A stretch of DNA of 51,904 nucleotides from Roseivirga sp. E12 (GCF_017592825.1 NZ_JAGFMD010000014.1:1-51904); one strand, 5' to 3'; positions 26,171-35,155 are shown, numbered from the stretch's first letter. Notes: a model not told the origin generated them from the sequence alone. Numbers and translations are program-made.

Positions 26171-28348
26171 ATGCTGAAGAAACACTTAAAACTCTTATTG
26201 GTATTTGCTCTGATCTTATGTTCAGGACTGGTGCAAGCACAAAACAGGTCGAGATTAGATGTGATGCGTGCTGGAAAACTTTTCGATGGCTTTGAATTTG
26301 TGGAAGCAGCAAAAATCTATGAGCGCCTGGTGGCGAAAGATTCTAGCTTTAGCTACGCCAAACTGCAATTGGCAGAATCGTATCGCCTGATGAATCGGCC
26401 AGAAAAGGCCGCTGTTTGGTATGCCGAAATTGTAAACGATTCTATCTCCGACCCGATTCACAAACTCTATTATGCGCAAGCTTTAATGAGTAATGGGCAG
26501 TACGATCGCGCTAGAAGTTGGTTGGCACGCTATAGAAGCGAATCTGACGACCAAGGAAGGGCGAACAACTTGATCGCAGGCATCGATAATTTCGAGGCTT
26601 TCTATTTGGACTCAGCACGCTATAAAATTGATACAGCCGCATTTAACTCCGAAGGCTCTGATTTTAGCCCGGCTTTCTATCGAGAAGGGGTCGTATTTAG
26701 TTCGAACCGATCTCGATTTAAAATAGTGAAAAGAAGACACGGCTGGGACGACACTAATTTTTTGCAGATCTATCACTACAAACCTACAAGCGATTCCACC
26801 AGTACAGTGGACTTATTTAGTGACCTTTTGAATACTAAGTATCACGAGGGGCCTCTTAGTTTTTATGACGATTATGAAAAGATAATCTTCACCCGTAACA
26901 ATTATAATGGAAGAAAAGTGGGCAAGTCCGAAGACGAAACGATCCACCTGCAACTGTACCTTTCAGAGCGTGCTAGTGTCAACAGTAAATGGAGTAAACC
27001 CCAACCTTTCCCTTATAACAACAAAGAATATAGCGTTGGCCATCCAGCGATTTCTTCAGACGAAAAGACACTTTACTTCTCATCTGACATGCCAGGTGGA
27101 CAAGGTGGTGTAGACCTCTATATGAGCCGATTGGATGACGGTGAATGGTCAGAGCCGGTTAACCTAGGACCGAAAATCAATACTTCTGGAGATGAGGTTT
27201 TCCCTTTTGTGCGCGATAGTGTACTCTTCTTTTCTTCTGATGGTCACTACGGTGTGGGCGGCCTGGATCTCTACCAAGTAGTGCTTACCGATAGTAGTCA
27301 AACGGTTTATAATATGGGTATACCGATGAACTCGCGAAAAGATGACTTCGCTATTATTCTAGGTGATTCTTTGAAGCACGGATACTTCACTTCTAATCGA
27401 GAAGGTGGAATGGGCAGCGATGATATTTACTCCTTCAGCATTGTTAAACCACCGAAGCCAGAGAACATTGCCATCAAAGGGATAGTGGTAGATCAGAGAT
27501 CTGGAAACCCATTGGGCAATGCCGATGTATTTCTATCAACAGCTGATGGTGACAGTATTAAAATCACCACGCAGGCAGATGGAAACTTCGAGTTTGTGCT
27601 AGACTGGGATAAGGATTATGACTTCACGGCCACCAAACCTGATTGGTCAGTTGGTCTGGACTCGGCCAAGACTTTTGATGATGTTTTGGACAAAGAATTT
27701 CTAAGGATCCCTCTGCGAGAACTATTGGTTATAAAAGGTGATTTGGTAACTCCTGCCGGACGAGTAGTCGACAATGCCTTGGTAACCTTTACGGAAACCA
27801 CAACAGGTGAAGTTGACAGTGTGAGAACCAACGAGAATGGTTTACTCTATTTTATCGCACAACCCGACTCTGAATACGATGTATTCTTGCAGAAAGAAGG
27901 TTATTTCAACTTTAGAACCAAGGTTGAAACTGGTTCCGACCCTAGTGGACTGATCAAGTTCGACTTGGAAATGGATGAGATTGTCATAGGCCGAGCTATT
28001 AGAATTGAGAACATTTATTTCGATTTGAACAAGTCTGAAATTCGTCCTGATGCGGCATTTGAGCTAGACAAAATCGTTGCCATGATGACGGATAATCCAA
28101 CGATTAAGATTGAGCTGGGGTCTCATACGGATTCGCGTGGTGGCGACCCTTATAACTTGGCCTTGTCCGATCGCAGGGCACGTTCTTCTGCTGCCTATAT
28201 TGTCTCTAGAGGTATCGCACAGGATAGGATTGTGGGCAAGGGTTATGGCGAAACACAGTTGGTGAACCAATGTGAAGATGGTGTTCAGTGTAGCTCTGAA
28301 GAGCATCAAGCCAACAGGCGTACGGAATTTAAGGTAGTTTCTTTCTAG
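26171..28348 (+). CDS. OmpA-family protein with TPR and WD40-like repeats (PorE-like)
   Basis: A 725-residue exported protein. The signal peptide ends near LVQA (residue 23); the Cys at 17 lacks a proper lipobox. Residues about 25-130 are TPR-like (AGKLFDGFEFVEAAKIYERLV). Residues about 160-410 are PD40/WD40-like propeller repeats (VGHPAISSDEKTLYFSSDMPGG..GVDLY). One or two carboxypeptidase-regulatory-like domains follow (about 430-600, starting IKGIVVDQRSGNPL). An OmpA peptidoglycan-binding domain fills about 610-725 (IYFDLNKSEIRPDA, HTDSRG, LSDRRA). This is the architecture of T9SS PorE, thought to anchor the secretion machinery to peptidoglycan. Such proteins also occur as paralogues beside PorP/SprF genes. 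Its start lies 3 bases after the PorP/SprF stop, so the two are almost certainly co-transcribed. Confidence 0.88.
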   Translation: MLKKHLKLLLVFALILCSGLVQAQNRSRLDVMRAGKLFDGFEFVEAAKIYERLVAKDSSFSYAKLQLAESYRLMNRPEKAAVWYAEIVNDSISDPIHKLYYAQALMSNGQYDRARSWLARYRSESDDQGRANNLIAGIDNFEAFYLDSARYKIDTAAFNSEGSDFSPAFYREGVVFSSNRSRFKIVKRRHGWDDTNFLQIYHYKPTSDSTSTVDLFSDLLNTKYHEGPLSFYDDYEKIIFTRNNYNGRKVGKSEDETIHLQLYLSERASVNSKWSKPQPFPYNNKEYSVGHPAISSDEKTLYFSSDMPGGQGGVDLYMSRLDDGEWSEPVNLGPKINTSGDEVFPFVRDSVLFFSSDGHYGVGGLDLYQVVLTDSSQTVYNMGIPMNSRKDDFAIILGDSLKHGYFTSNREGGMGSDDIYSFSIVKPPKPENIAIKGIVVDQRSGNPLGNADVFLSTADGDSIKITTQADGNFEFVLDWDKDYDFTATKPDWSVGLDSAKTFDDVLDKEFLRIPLRELLVIKGDLVTPAGRVVDNALVTFTETTTGEVDSVRTNENGLLYFIAQPDSEYDVFLQKEGYFNFRTKVETGSDPSGLIKFDLEMDEIVIGRAIRIENIYFDLNKSEIRPDAAFELDKIVAMMTDNPTIKIELGSHTDSRGGDPYNLALSDRRARSSAAYIVSRGIAQDRIVGKGYGETQLVNQCEDGVQCSSEEHQANRRTEFKVVSF

Positions 28349-28353
28349 CCTAT

Positions 28354-28604
28354 CGTCATTCCGATCCCGATTTATCGGGAGAAGGAATCTCCATATCGCG
28401 TACGTCATTCCGTTCTTTGTCCGTCATTCTGAACGAAGCACAGTGAAGTGAAAGAATCTCGTCATTCTGCCCCGAAGCTTCGGGGTGTTTCCGAATCTCA
28501 CTTTCTAATTGGTCAAGATTTCTCCTTGACTCGAAATGACGTGCTAATAAGGTTTTGCAAAAGCTATAAAATTTAGTCATCTCGAAGTATGAGAGATCTT
28601 ATCA
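28354..28604. repeat. Dispersed CGTCATTC intergenic repeat, copy A
   Basis: This composite element fills most of the 405-base gap after the PorE-like gene. CGTCATTC occurs at 28354, 28403, 28422 and 28460, three times leading through a variable, often palindromic core to GAATCT. One core is TCCCGAT/ATCGGGA (28365-28380), another the perfect palindrome CCCCGAAGCTTCGGGG (28470-28485). The far end is inverted: AAGATTTCTC...TCGAAATGACG (to 28541). A tail follows, TTTAGTCATCTCGAAG... to TCTTATCA (28573-28604), that recurs at 35071-35107. No coding potential is evident. Confidence 0.8.
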
Positions 28605-28631
28605 CCCTAGTAGATCAAGCATCAACCCAGA

Positions 28632-28647
28632 AGAGAGAGAGAGAGAG
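28632..28647. repeat. (AG)8 dinucleotide run
   Basis: Eight perfect AG units in the gap between the PorE-like gene and the DUF4221 gene. It lies outside any gene. The surrounding gap (28349-28753) otherwise holds dispersed-repeat material, including a fragment GGAATCTCCC...CGTCATTCT at 28684-28711. Confidence 0.9.
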
Positions 28648-28753
28648 TAATACCAGCACACAATAAAAGTGAGCGCTCGGGGAAGGAATCTCCCGAATAG
28701 TTCGTCATTCTAATTTGGTTTTCAAAGATTAGGACCCAATCAGCTATCTAGTC

Positions 28754-29890
28754 TTAGAGGCTATACTTATAAAACTTTCTCAAGGTCTCTCCATTGACTT
28801 CTCGTATAGAAACCCCTCCAACAATTAAGAAGTCATCATCAAAAACAAAGTACTTGGCGATCGGCATGCGATAAAACCTTAATTCCTGAGTATTCATATC
28901 CATTTCAATGAGCGACACTCTTCTTAAATTCTGGTTGACGATTTCCGGAATTGAATAACTCTGATATCGCTTCGGTAGGTGTGAAACTACCCGATACAAT
29001 TTTCCAGCATTGAAGAAAGTCAACTCATAATTGACCTCCTTAAGGTTGTATTCTAATTCTTGCAGCTTATCTGGCACTTTGTTTAGGAGCTTGGGCTTTC
29101 CAAAACCGTTGGCGCCACAATAGACCGCCTCAGTTTTTCTAGTACGAATATTATGGACATAGAGGGAATCGGAAAAGCTGTAGTTAATAATGAAGTGACC
29201 AGAATCAAGGGGGTGTATCATTGCTCCTGTAAGGTTTGAAGGAATATGTTTATCACTGATATACTTTGGGTATGTTAGAGGCTCAGTGAATCCTGCTTTT
29301 TCAAAATCATAAGTCTTTACCGGAGTTACCTTATCGAAGTAAGAAGGGTCATCATGCCTAGTGTCATTGATTGTTGTCAAGATTAGCCTATCGTCATAAT
29401 CAACCAAACTGGAGTAATAACCATTTTTATAATATCTCTCAAATGATGAGGAACTATATAGATATTCACTGAGCTTCTCTCCAGCACCATTGTATAGGAA
29501 AAATGAATTTCTAGCAGCGGGAAAAACATAGATTGAGTCTTCCTGTTTAAAGAAGACAGAAGCATTTGACGCGTTATATCCATTTGGTCCTTCTCTACTT
29601 ATGACCATTGGATTCAGATAAGCTGCTTTGTCGAAGTCAACCTGATGGATGATGATGTTCCCATAGTCATCCAGTCCATATTCTACCAATATACTTTTTG
29701 TTCCTCTCCTATAAGTTGTCCAATTGGTGTGCTGAATAAACGGTAAGGGCATCACTACTTCCAGACTATCCATAGCTGAGAAGTGACTATAGATTAGCTT
29801 ATCTCTGCTGTTATTAGAGGAGCAGGAAAGGAAAAACAAAAAAGGGATTGATATATGCCAATCCCGAATCAACCTAGCAATAAGCTTCAT
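28754..29890 (-). CDS. DUF4221-like lipoprotein (predicted beta-propeller)
   Basis: A 378-residue protein with an N-terminal hydrophobic stretch ending FFLSC (Cys23), a relaxed lipobox, so a lipoprotein signal is likely. The body has repeated beta-strand-like segments and an REGPNGY motif near residue 100, the kind of sequence found in DUF4221 and related 6-bladed propeller proteins of Bacteroidota. Several segments read like blade strands (SILVEYGLDDYGNIIIHQVD, DSGHFIINYSFSDSLYVHN). No catalytic motif is recognisable and the function is unknown. It is the second gene of a two-gene unit: the upstream small exported peptide ends 5 bases before its ATG. The family call is by resemblance only. 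Confidence 0.6.
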   Translation of the reverse strand: MKLIARLIRDWHISIPFLFFLSCSSNNSRDKLIYSHFSAMDSLEVVMPLPFIQHTNWTTYRRGTKSILVEYGLDDYGNIIIHQVDFDKAAYLNPMVISREGPNGYNASNASVFFKQEDSIYVFPAARNSFFLYNGAGEKLSEYLYSSSSFERYYKNGYYSSLVDYDDRLILTTINDTRHDDPSYFDKVTPVKTYDFEKAGFTEPLTYPKYISDKHIPSNLTGAMIHPLDSGHFIINYSFSDSLYVHNIRTRKTEAVYCGANGFGKPKLLNKVPDKLQELEYNLKEVNYELTFFNAGKLYRVVSHLPKRYQSYSIPEIVNQNLRRVSLIEMDMNTQELRFYRMPIAKYFVFDDDFLIVGGVSIREVNGETLRKFYKYSL

Positions 29891-29895
29891 GACGG

Positions 29896-30138
29896 CTATC
29901 GCTTAAAGAGTTTCAGCATATCCATCAACAAGGTTATATCTGTCCTAGAGGCACTGCCTACCATATTGCAGTCATCCCCTAGTTTGTCTTCACAATGTGT
30001 GACTATGTAAATTCTACCTTCCATTCGGTCTATGGAAGTTTCTGATTTGTAATCCCAACCAGCATAGGAACTGAATGAGGCTGTGGTTATAAACACAACA
30101 ACAGCTAAGGCTAGAAACATTCTAATTGCTTTTTTCAT
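29896..30138 (-). CDS. Small exported peptide, 80 aa
   Basis: A short secreted protein with a clear signal peptide (MKKAIRMFLALAVVVF..., cleavage likely after SSYA, residue 26). The mature part is about 54 residues with two cysteines (49 and 57, in HCEDKLGDDC) that could form a disulfide. It lies 5 bases upstream of the DUF4221-like lipoprotein gene, apparently in one transcript. In many Bacteroidota, small signal-peptide proteins of the NVEALA type sit beside propeller lipoproteins; this one has the same size and position but no NVEALA motif. The signal peptide and tight spacing support a real gene. Function unknown. Confidence 0.65.
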   Translation of the reverse strand: MKKAIRMFLALAVVVFITTASFSSYAGWDYKSETSIDRMEGRIYIVTHCEDKLGDDCNMVGSASRTDITLLMDMLKLFKR

Positions 30139-30335
30139 CTTGATATGATTAACTAAATGCCTACTCTATTTGGGGTTTTCGGCATACCCCTTATTCAAAT
30201 ACAATGTCCAGCCAATTATTTAATATACTCATAAGTATTAATAATATAAATATAAAATGTTAATAATGCTTTAGGAAATGAGATATCAGAGTTGAGTGGT
30301 TTCTTTCTAGAGAGACTACCCATTCAACTCCCTTT

Positions 30336-30482
30336 CGTCATTCCGTTCTTTGTTCATCATTCTGAACGAAGCACAGCGAAGTGAAAGAATCTCGTCATTC
30401 TGCCCCGAAGCTTCGGGGTGTTTCAGAATCTCAATTTCTAAATAGTTAAGATTTCTCCCCTCACTCGAAATGACGTGCTAAT
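30336..30482. repeat. Dispersed CGTCATTC intergenic repeat, copy B
   Basis: Nearly a base-for-base copy of the 28403-28546 part of copy A. It carries three CGTCATT or TCATTC starts, the same GAACGAAGCACAG.GAAGTG segment, the same perfect palindrome CCCCGAAGCTTCGGGG (30403-30418), and the closing AAGATTTCTC...TCGAAATGACGTGCTAAT. It occupies the gap between the small-peptide gene and the lamin-tail gene. The rest of that gap (30139-30335) is AT-rich upstream DNA in which I found no convincing -7/-33 pair. Confidence 0.8.
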
Positions 30483-30494
30483 TTAATTTGATGG

Positions 30495-30531
30495 GAAAAA
30501 CTAAGCCCCTGACCAATACTGGCCAGGGGCT
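30495..30531 (-). terminator. Rho-independent terminator of the lamin-tail gene
   Basis: An 11-base inverted repeat (30504-30514 with 30521-30531, AGCCCCTG...CAGGGGCT, one mismatch, 6-base loop). On the minus strand a T run follows shortly after (complement of GGGAAAAACTA). It lies about 60 bases beyond the stop codon of the gene ending at 30593. Confidence 0.75.
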
Positions 30532-30592
30532 CTCCCACATAATCAAACATCCCTAGATAATGTCTCGGAATTTCTTAAATCTCTCTGTGAAT

Positions 30593-32974
30593 TTATTGCG
30601 GCTGAATATCAACTCTAATGATATTGTAACCACCTCTTGGATCTCTTAGGTAAGTAGTACCCGGTCCGTTAGCAATTGCGCCTTTACCAAACTGCACATC
30701 AGTTAGTTCAGCAACTCTTCTTACAATTGTATTACCATCAACAGCACCTTGGTTTGGTCCAGCCTGTCTTGGCGCTTGGTCGGCACCGAAACCTACTGCT
30801 TGGTCTACCTCAGTACCTGCATCGTACAAGTAGGTTCTGGCACTGTTAGAAGTACCACTTGTTGGTACACCATTAGCATCCCAAAGGGCAACACCACTGT
30901 TGTTATAAGCCACAAACCAGTCGTTCGTTTGTACAAGCATGGTACCCATACCTAGTTTGTAATTCTGTCCAGCAGGCACTTCAATCTCGAATGTCAAGTC
31001 TTCGCCCGGTCCAATATTTACTGTTTCGTTACTAGCCGCTACTGGTAGGCCTAAGCTTGTTATATAGTCCACCGCTACCTGGTTGTTACCGTCTTCAGCT
31101 AATTCTTCGATACCACTTCCAGCTTTTGCTGCTTCACCTTGAGTGAATAGCGGGTCAGTAGTTGTATTGAAAGCGTAGATCAAGCCTGGAGAGAATACGC
31201 TCAAGCTAGAAGAGAGTCTTAATGGAGCACCGTTAGTACCTGTTTCTGTAAACCAACCGTACAATTCGCTTGGCATACCATCTTCGGCAATTCTTTCGAG
31301 TCCAACCTGTCTGTCTTCAGCACCAAGGGTAAATAATGGCTCTGGTAAAGCATGTAATACCACAATACCAGGAGTAACCACAAAGCCATTCGTTTGGCTC
31401 GCTGCCTGATTCGCATCTGGAGCGTTGATGGCCGTCATTGTCAATGTGAAAGTACCAGCCTCGTCCTGAGCTCCTGCAGCGTAAGTTAGTACTGCATTCA
31501 TGTAAACCTCACCTGTTGGTCTGCCTGAAACTAAACGTACTGTTGGGTCTGAATCAGCAGCACCAACATTCGTTCCTGCTGGAGGGAAACTCTCTGGCAT
31601 ACCATCGGCTTCTGTTCCAAGATCATAAAGCGAAAGCTGGTTTGCGATATCCACATTGTTCAATGCTGTTCCATTCGGAAATAAATCGATACCTGCTAAA
31701 TCCGTTGGTGCTAGGAACCAGTCGTTGCTGTTGCCCATCATAGTCACTGGAGTGAATTTAGTGCCAGGTACTGCTTTGAATTCAATTTGGTATTGCGCAC
31801 CGTTTACATTCAGTGGCCCAGGGCTAGTAGCTCCTACAGGCGTAGTGAAAGTGTGTACGTTCAAGTAGTTAGTGACATTGCTGATGGTTACGTTGAAAGT
31901 TGTCGTTTCAACATCAGCATCGTTAGGCGCACCTAATGATGGATTTACTTCCTCAGACCAATCTGAAGCTAGATTTCCTTCACTTTCCATATCCACTTCA
32001 ATACTGTAGCTATTCAATCTTACAGTAGGCACAAACTGACCTGCTGTCCAGATTCCTGCCGACACGGCAACGTCTTCACGAGCGCTTCCGCCAGCACCCC
32101 ATTGTACAAAGTCCATGATTGCCGCTGGGTTGGCAAACTGGTTCATTGAGTAAAGGCCAAGTCCGCCTTCATCATCAGGCATAGCATATGGCAATACTAC
32201 AAAGTCTCCTGCTTCTACTTGAATGTCGCCAGAAGTCGGTGTAAGGCTTCCAACCTGCACATAAGTGCCAGGGCCTAAGCATAACCAGTAAGAACTCAAG
32301 TCGATGGTTACTTCGCCATTGTTATAGAACTCAATCTGGTCTTGGTTACCGTACTGCACTTCACTGATAATGATCGAGCGTGCAGGTTCAGGAACCATTA
32401 ATACATTCTCTGCGCCAGGAGTAGGCTGAGAAGTCTCTGCCCAGTTGGCTACTCCATTACCTTCACCATCGAAGATGATACTGTTGCTAGCATCGCTTAC
32501 GGTTGGCACAAAATCTCCTGCCGTCCAAAGACCAGCAGACACAGCTACATCTTCACGAGCGCTGCTTCCAGCTCCCCATTGTACAAAGTCAACAAGTGCT
32601 TCTGCATTGGTGAACTCGTTGGTAGAATATAAGCCTAAACCACCTTCTTCATCCGGCATTGTATAAGGCAATACTAGATACTCACCAGCAGAGAGGTTAT
32701 TCACTGAACCTGCCTGTGGTGTTAAGCTGCTCAATTGCTGGTAGCTACCAGGTCCGAGGCATAGCCAGTAGTTGCTAAGGTCAGCCACTTCAGATCCATT
32801 GTTATAGATCTCAAGCCAATCGCCACTTGCATAATTTACCTCGTTCAATACTACAGATACATCCTGCCCTGTCGGGTTGGTACCATTGTCGTCCTCATTA
32901 TCACATGAAGTAATCGCTAGAGCTGAAAGCATCAAGCCTCCCAAAATACTCTTCTTTAAAAATTTACTATCCAT
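30593..32974 (-). CDS. Surface-type lipoprotein with two lamin-tail and two spondin-like domains
   Basis: A 793-residue protein. The N-terminus is a lipoprotein signal (LSALAITSC, Cys24) followed directly by the acidic string DNEDDN, resembling the acidic export signal that sends Bacteroidota lipoproteins to the cell surface. Residues about 40-190 and 198-350 are tandem lamin-tail domains (VLNEVNY..GDWLEIYNNG; NYWLCLGPG), with near-identical stretches such as DFVQWGAG.SAREDVAVSAG. The second half holds two spondin-N-like parts with paired hallmarks: SNDWFLAP and TNDWFVAY; LYDLGTEADG and LYDAGTEVDQ; PLFT.G.......GLE.IAEDG; GADQAPRQAGP. The domains suggest ligand or metal-dependent binding at the surface; no enzyme motif is seen. 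It stands alone with its own terminator and is flanked by dispersed repeats. The combination looks unusual but its rarity was not searched. Confidence 0.8.
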   Translation of the reverse strand: MDSKFLKKSILGGLMLSALAITSCDNEDDNGTNPTGQDVSVVLNEVNYASGDWLEIYNNGSEVADLSNYWLCLGPGSYQQLSSLTPQAGSVNNLSAGEYLVLPYTMPDEEGGLGLYSTNEFTNAEALVDFVQWGAGSSAREDVAVSAGLWTAGDFVPTVSDASNSIIFDGEGNGVANWAETSQPTPGAENVLMVPEPARSIIISEVQYGNQDQIEFYNNGEVTIDLSSYWLCLGPGTYVQVGSLTPTSGDIQVEAGDFVVLPYAMPDDEGGLGLYSMNQFANPAAIMDFVQWGAGGSAREDVAVSAGIWTAGQFVPTVRLNSYSIEVDMESEGNLASDWSEEVNPSLGAPNDADVETTTFNVTISNVTNYLNVHTFTTPVGATSPGPLNVNGAQYQIEFKAVPGTKFTPVTMMGNSNDWFLAPTDLAGIDLFPNGTALNNVDIANQLSLYDLGTEADGMPESFPPAGTNVGAADSDPTVRLVSGRPTGEVYMNAVLTYAAGAQDEAGTFTLTMTAINAPDANQAASQTNGFVVTPGIVVLHALPEPLFTLGAEDRQVGLERIAEDGMPSELYGWFTETGTNGAPLRLSSSLSVFSPGLIYAFNTTTDPLFTQGEAAKAGSGIEELAEDGNNQVAVDYITSLGLPVAASNETVNIGPGEDLTFEIEVPAGQNYKLGMGTMLVQTNDWFVAYNNSGVALWDANGVPTSGTSNSARTYLYDAGTEVDQAVGFGADQAPRQAGPNQGAVDGNTIVRRVAELTDVQFGKGAIANGPGTTYLRDPRGGYNIIRVDIQPQ

Positions 32975-33343
32975 TTCTGTTTTACTAATTATTGTCTGTT
33001 AAACTTTTCCATTTCGAACCGAGGGTGATCTTGGTCTTTCAATTGATGACTCAAGAATGTTTCTCAGTTTTTGATTATGGTATACAGAGCACCTTGCAGA
33101 AATGGCTGCATGATTATTTTGAGAAGAAGGGCTTTGTGTCAGCCAGACAACATAAAAACATGTGAAATACATTTTTCACCAAAGAATATTTGATCGATAT
33201 TATGGCTTTCAGAGAAGAATTATTCTGTATTGAGAGAAATTGAAGGCTAATTCAAATAGGTTGAAGAGAAATTTCCAATAGAAGGTTTTTTCTTTTAAAA
33301 AGCTGTGAAAAAAATAGCAGCCATTACGCATCCCCTCTTCCTT
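32975..33343. other. AT-rich intergenic stretch, no gene seen
   Basis: Upstream DNA of the lamin-tail gene (minus) and, beyond the repeat that follows, of the CoA-transferase gene (plus). No ORF with a credible start or composition, no tRNA-like fold and no exact TAnnTTTG element was found on either strand. Confidence 0.5.
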
Positions 33344-33508
33344 GACGTCATTCTAAACCTACCTGCTGTAGGCGAAGCGAAGGAGTCTCTCCCCATTTTA
33401 GACGTCATTCCGGATTTAGTCCGGAATCCCTTTATTATTGGATACAAAGCCTGATTTGTAGGATGGTTAAGATTTCTCTCCCAAGGCTTCGGGATAGGGG
33501 TCTTATCA
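33344..33508. repeat. Dispersed CGTCATTC intergenic repeat, copy C
   Basis: A more diverged copy. GACGTCATTC occurs at 33344 and 33401. The first unit holds a small hairpin (CCTAC/GTAGG) and ends GGAGTCTC. The second holds TTCCGGA/TCCGGAA (33408-33414 with 33420-33426). The GGTTAAGATTTCTC segment and closing TCTTATCA (33501-33508) match the other copies, but the TCGAAATGACG end is missing. Confidence 0.7.
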
Positions 33509-33615
33509 TGTTAACACTTTCATAGCCGTTTGATTAAATGAAAAAGATATTTTCATAACCTGACTTTCATCAGGGTATCCGAAATATTCAAGCCTCACTT
33601 TTGAGAAAAAAAACA

Positions 33616-34881
33616 ATGAAGGTCAACTCCGCCCAAGAAGCTGTCTCTATTATCGAATCTGGTCAATCTGTCTTTGTCCATACGGCTGCAGCTACACCGG
33701 TTCCCTTAGTGGAAGCCATGTCGGAACGCGCACCAGAACTGCATAATGTAAAAGTCTATCATATGCATACAGAGGGTGCCGCTTCCTACGCGGATGAAGC
33801 ACATCATAAATCTTTCGAGATCAACTCGCTCTTTCTGGGTGGCAATGTGCGGAAAGCACATCAGGCCGGACGTGTAAACTTTATTCCTTGTTTCCTAAGC
33901 GAAGTACCCATTATGATCCGATCAGGCGTTATCCCTGTAGATGTGGTCCTAATTCAGGTTTCTCCACCGGATAAGCATGGCTATTGCTCATTGGGAATTT
34001 CCATTGACGCTACCAAGGCCGCGGTGGAGTGTGCTAAAACCATCATCGCTCAAGTAAACCCTCGAATGCCTAGAACTCATGGTGACGGATTGATTCATGT
34101 AAGCCGCTTGACACGCTACTTTGAAGCCACTGCAGAACTACCCGAGCTACCACCTCATGCCTTAACACCAGAGGAGAAAGCCATCGGTGAGCATGTAGCC
34201 GCATTGATTGACGACCGCGCCACGCTTCAAATGGGCATTGGAGCCATCCCTGATGCTGTGCTGGCTTGTCTGGGTAACCATAAAGACCTTGGAGTTCATA
34301 CGGAAATGTTCTCTGATGGCGTGATCCCCTTGATGGAAAAGGGGGTGATTACCAACAAATATAAAAAGCGACATAGGGATGTTTTGGTATCCGGTTTTAT
34401 GATTGGTAGCCGAAAGCTCTACGACTTTGTGGATGACAATCCCATGATTCGAATGCTGGACATCGAATATGTCAACGACACGAAAGTGATTCGCAAAATC
34501 GACAATATGATCAGTATTAACAGTGCTATTGAGGTCGACTTAACTGGGCAAGTTTGTGCTGACTCAATTGGTACAACCATGTACTCTGGCGTAGGTGGGC
34601 AAATGGATTTTATCCGAGGGGCTTCATTATCCAAAGGGGGAAAACCGATTATTGCATTGACTTCCACGACCCGCAAAGGCGAATCGAAAATCTCTCATGT
34701 ATTGAAGTCTGGTGCTGGCGTTGTGACTACTCGTGCACACGTGCAATATGTCGCCACTGAATATGGTGTAGCCAATTTATATGGTAAGAACCTAAAGCAA
34801 CGCGCCAAGTCATTGATTGAGATTGCACATCCCGATCATAGAGAAGCATTGGAAAGAGCTGCTTTTGAACGGTTTAGATAA
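33616..34881 (+). CDS. Acetyl-CoA hydrolase / 4-hydroxybutyrate CoA-transferase family protein
   Basis: A 421-residue member of the acetyl-CoA hydrolase/transferase family (CoA-transferase family I fold), which moves CoA between acyl-CoA esters and short carboxylates such as acetate. Visible motifs are the N-terminal VFVHTAAATP, VSPPDKHGYCSLG, GIGAIPDAVL, the catalytic-glutamate segment HTEMFSDG, GVGGQMDFIRGA, and C-terminal VVTTRAHVQYVATEYGVANL. Length and motif order are full for the family. The frame opens at a TTG at 33601, but ATG 33616 is the better start because the family N-terminus (VNSAQEAVSII) begins there. The gene stands alone between two dispersed repeats, and the exact substrate cannot be told. 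Confidence 0.88.
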   Translation: MKVNSAQEAVSIIESGQSVFVHTAAATPVPLVEAMSERAPELHNVKVYHMHTEGAASYADEAHHKSFEINSLFLGGNVRKAHQAGRVNFIPCFLSEVPIMIRSGVIPVDVVLIQVSPPDKHGYCSLGISIDATKAAVECAKTIIAQVNPRMPRTHGDGLIHVSRLTRYFEATAELPELPPHALTPEEKAIGEHVAALIDDRATLQMGIGAIPDAVLACLGNHKDLGVHTEMFSDGVIPLMEKGVITNKYKKRHRDVLVSGFMIGSRKLYDFVDDNPMIRMLDIEYVNDTKVIRKIDNMISINSAIEVDLTGQVCADSIGTTMYSGVGGQMDFIRGASLSKGGKPIIALTSTTRKGESKISHVLKSGAGVVTTRAHVQYVATEYGVANLYGKNLKQRAKSLIEIAHPDHREALERAAFERFR

Positions 34882-34928
34882 TTCACAATCATCGACCATT
34901 TGAAGTGGTAGTATGGTTTGATATCGTT

Positions 34929-35107
34929 GACGTCATTCTGAACCTGCCTGTCGGCAGACAGGCGAAGCGAAAGAATCTCCTTATTTTGACTACAAAGCCC
35001 GACTTTCTTGATGGCTAAGATTTCTCACTGTGTTCGAAATGACGTGCTAATATAAATTTCGATAACTGTAAAATTTAGTCATCTCGAAGTATGAGAGATC
35101 TTATCAC
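34929..35107. repeat. Dispersed CGTCATTC intergenic repeat, copy D
   Basis: It begins GACGTCATTCTGAA, carries the hairpin CCTGTC/GACAGG (34947-34952 with 34957-34962), then GCGAAGCGAAAGAATCTCC. It continues to GCTAAGATTTCTC, the inverted end TTCGAAATGACGTGCTAAT and the same TTTAGTCATCTCGAAG...TCTTATCAC tail as copy A. It lies just downstream of the CoA-transferase gene. Confidence 0.8.
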
Positions 35108-35155
35108 GCTCGTCTAAAAAGCACTTTCTAAGAGCCAACCGACCTAAGTGTAGTT

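Noticed and set aside
28064-28580. Minus-strand open frames over the OmpA end and the dispersed repeat
   Set aside because: One is antisense to the well-conserved OmpA domain; the other translates the repeat itself and is not similar to any protein I recognise.
33530-33565. Promoter before the CoA-transferase gene (TTTG then TATTTTCA)
   Set aside because: The -7 part misses the TAnnTTTG pattern and the spacing is short; not enough for a call.
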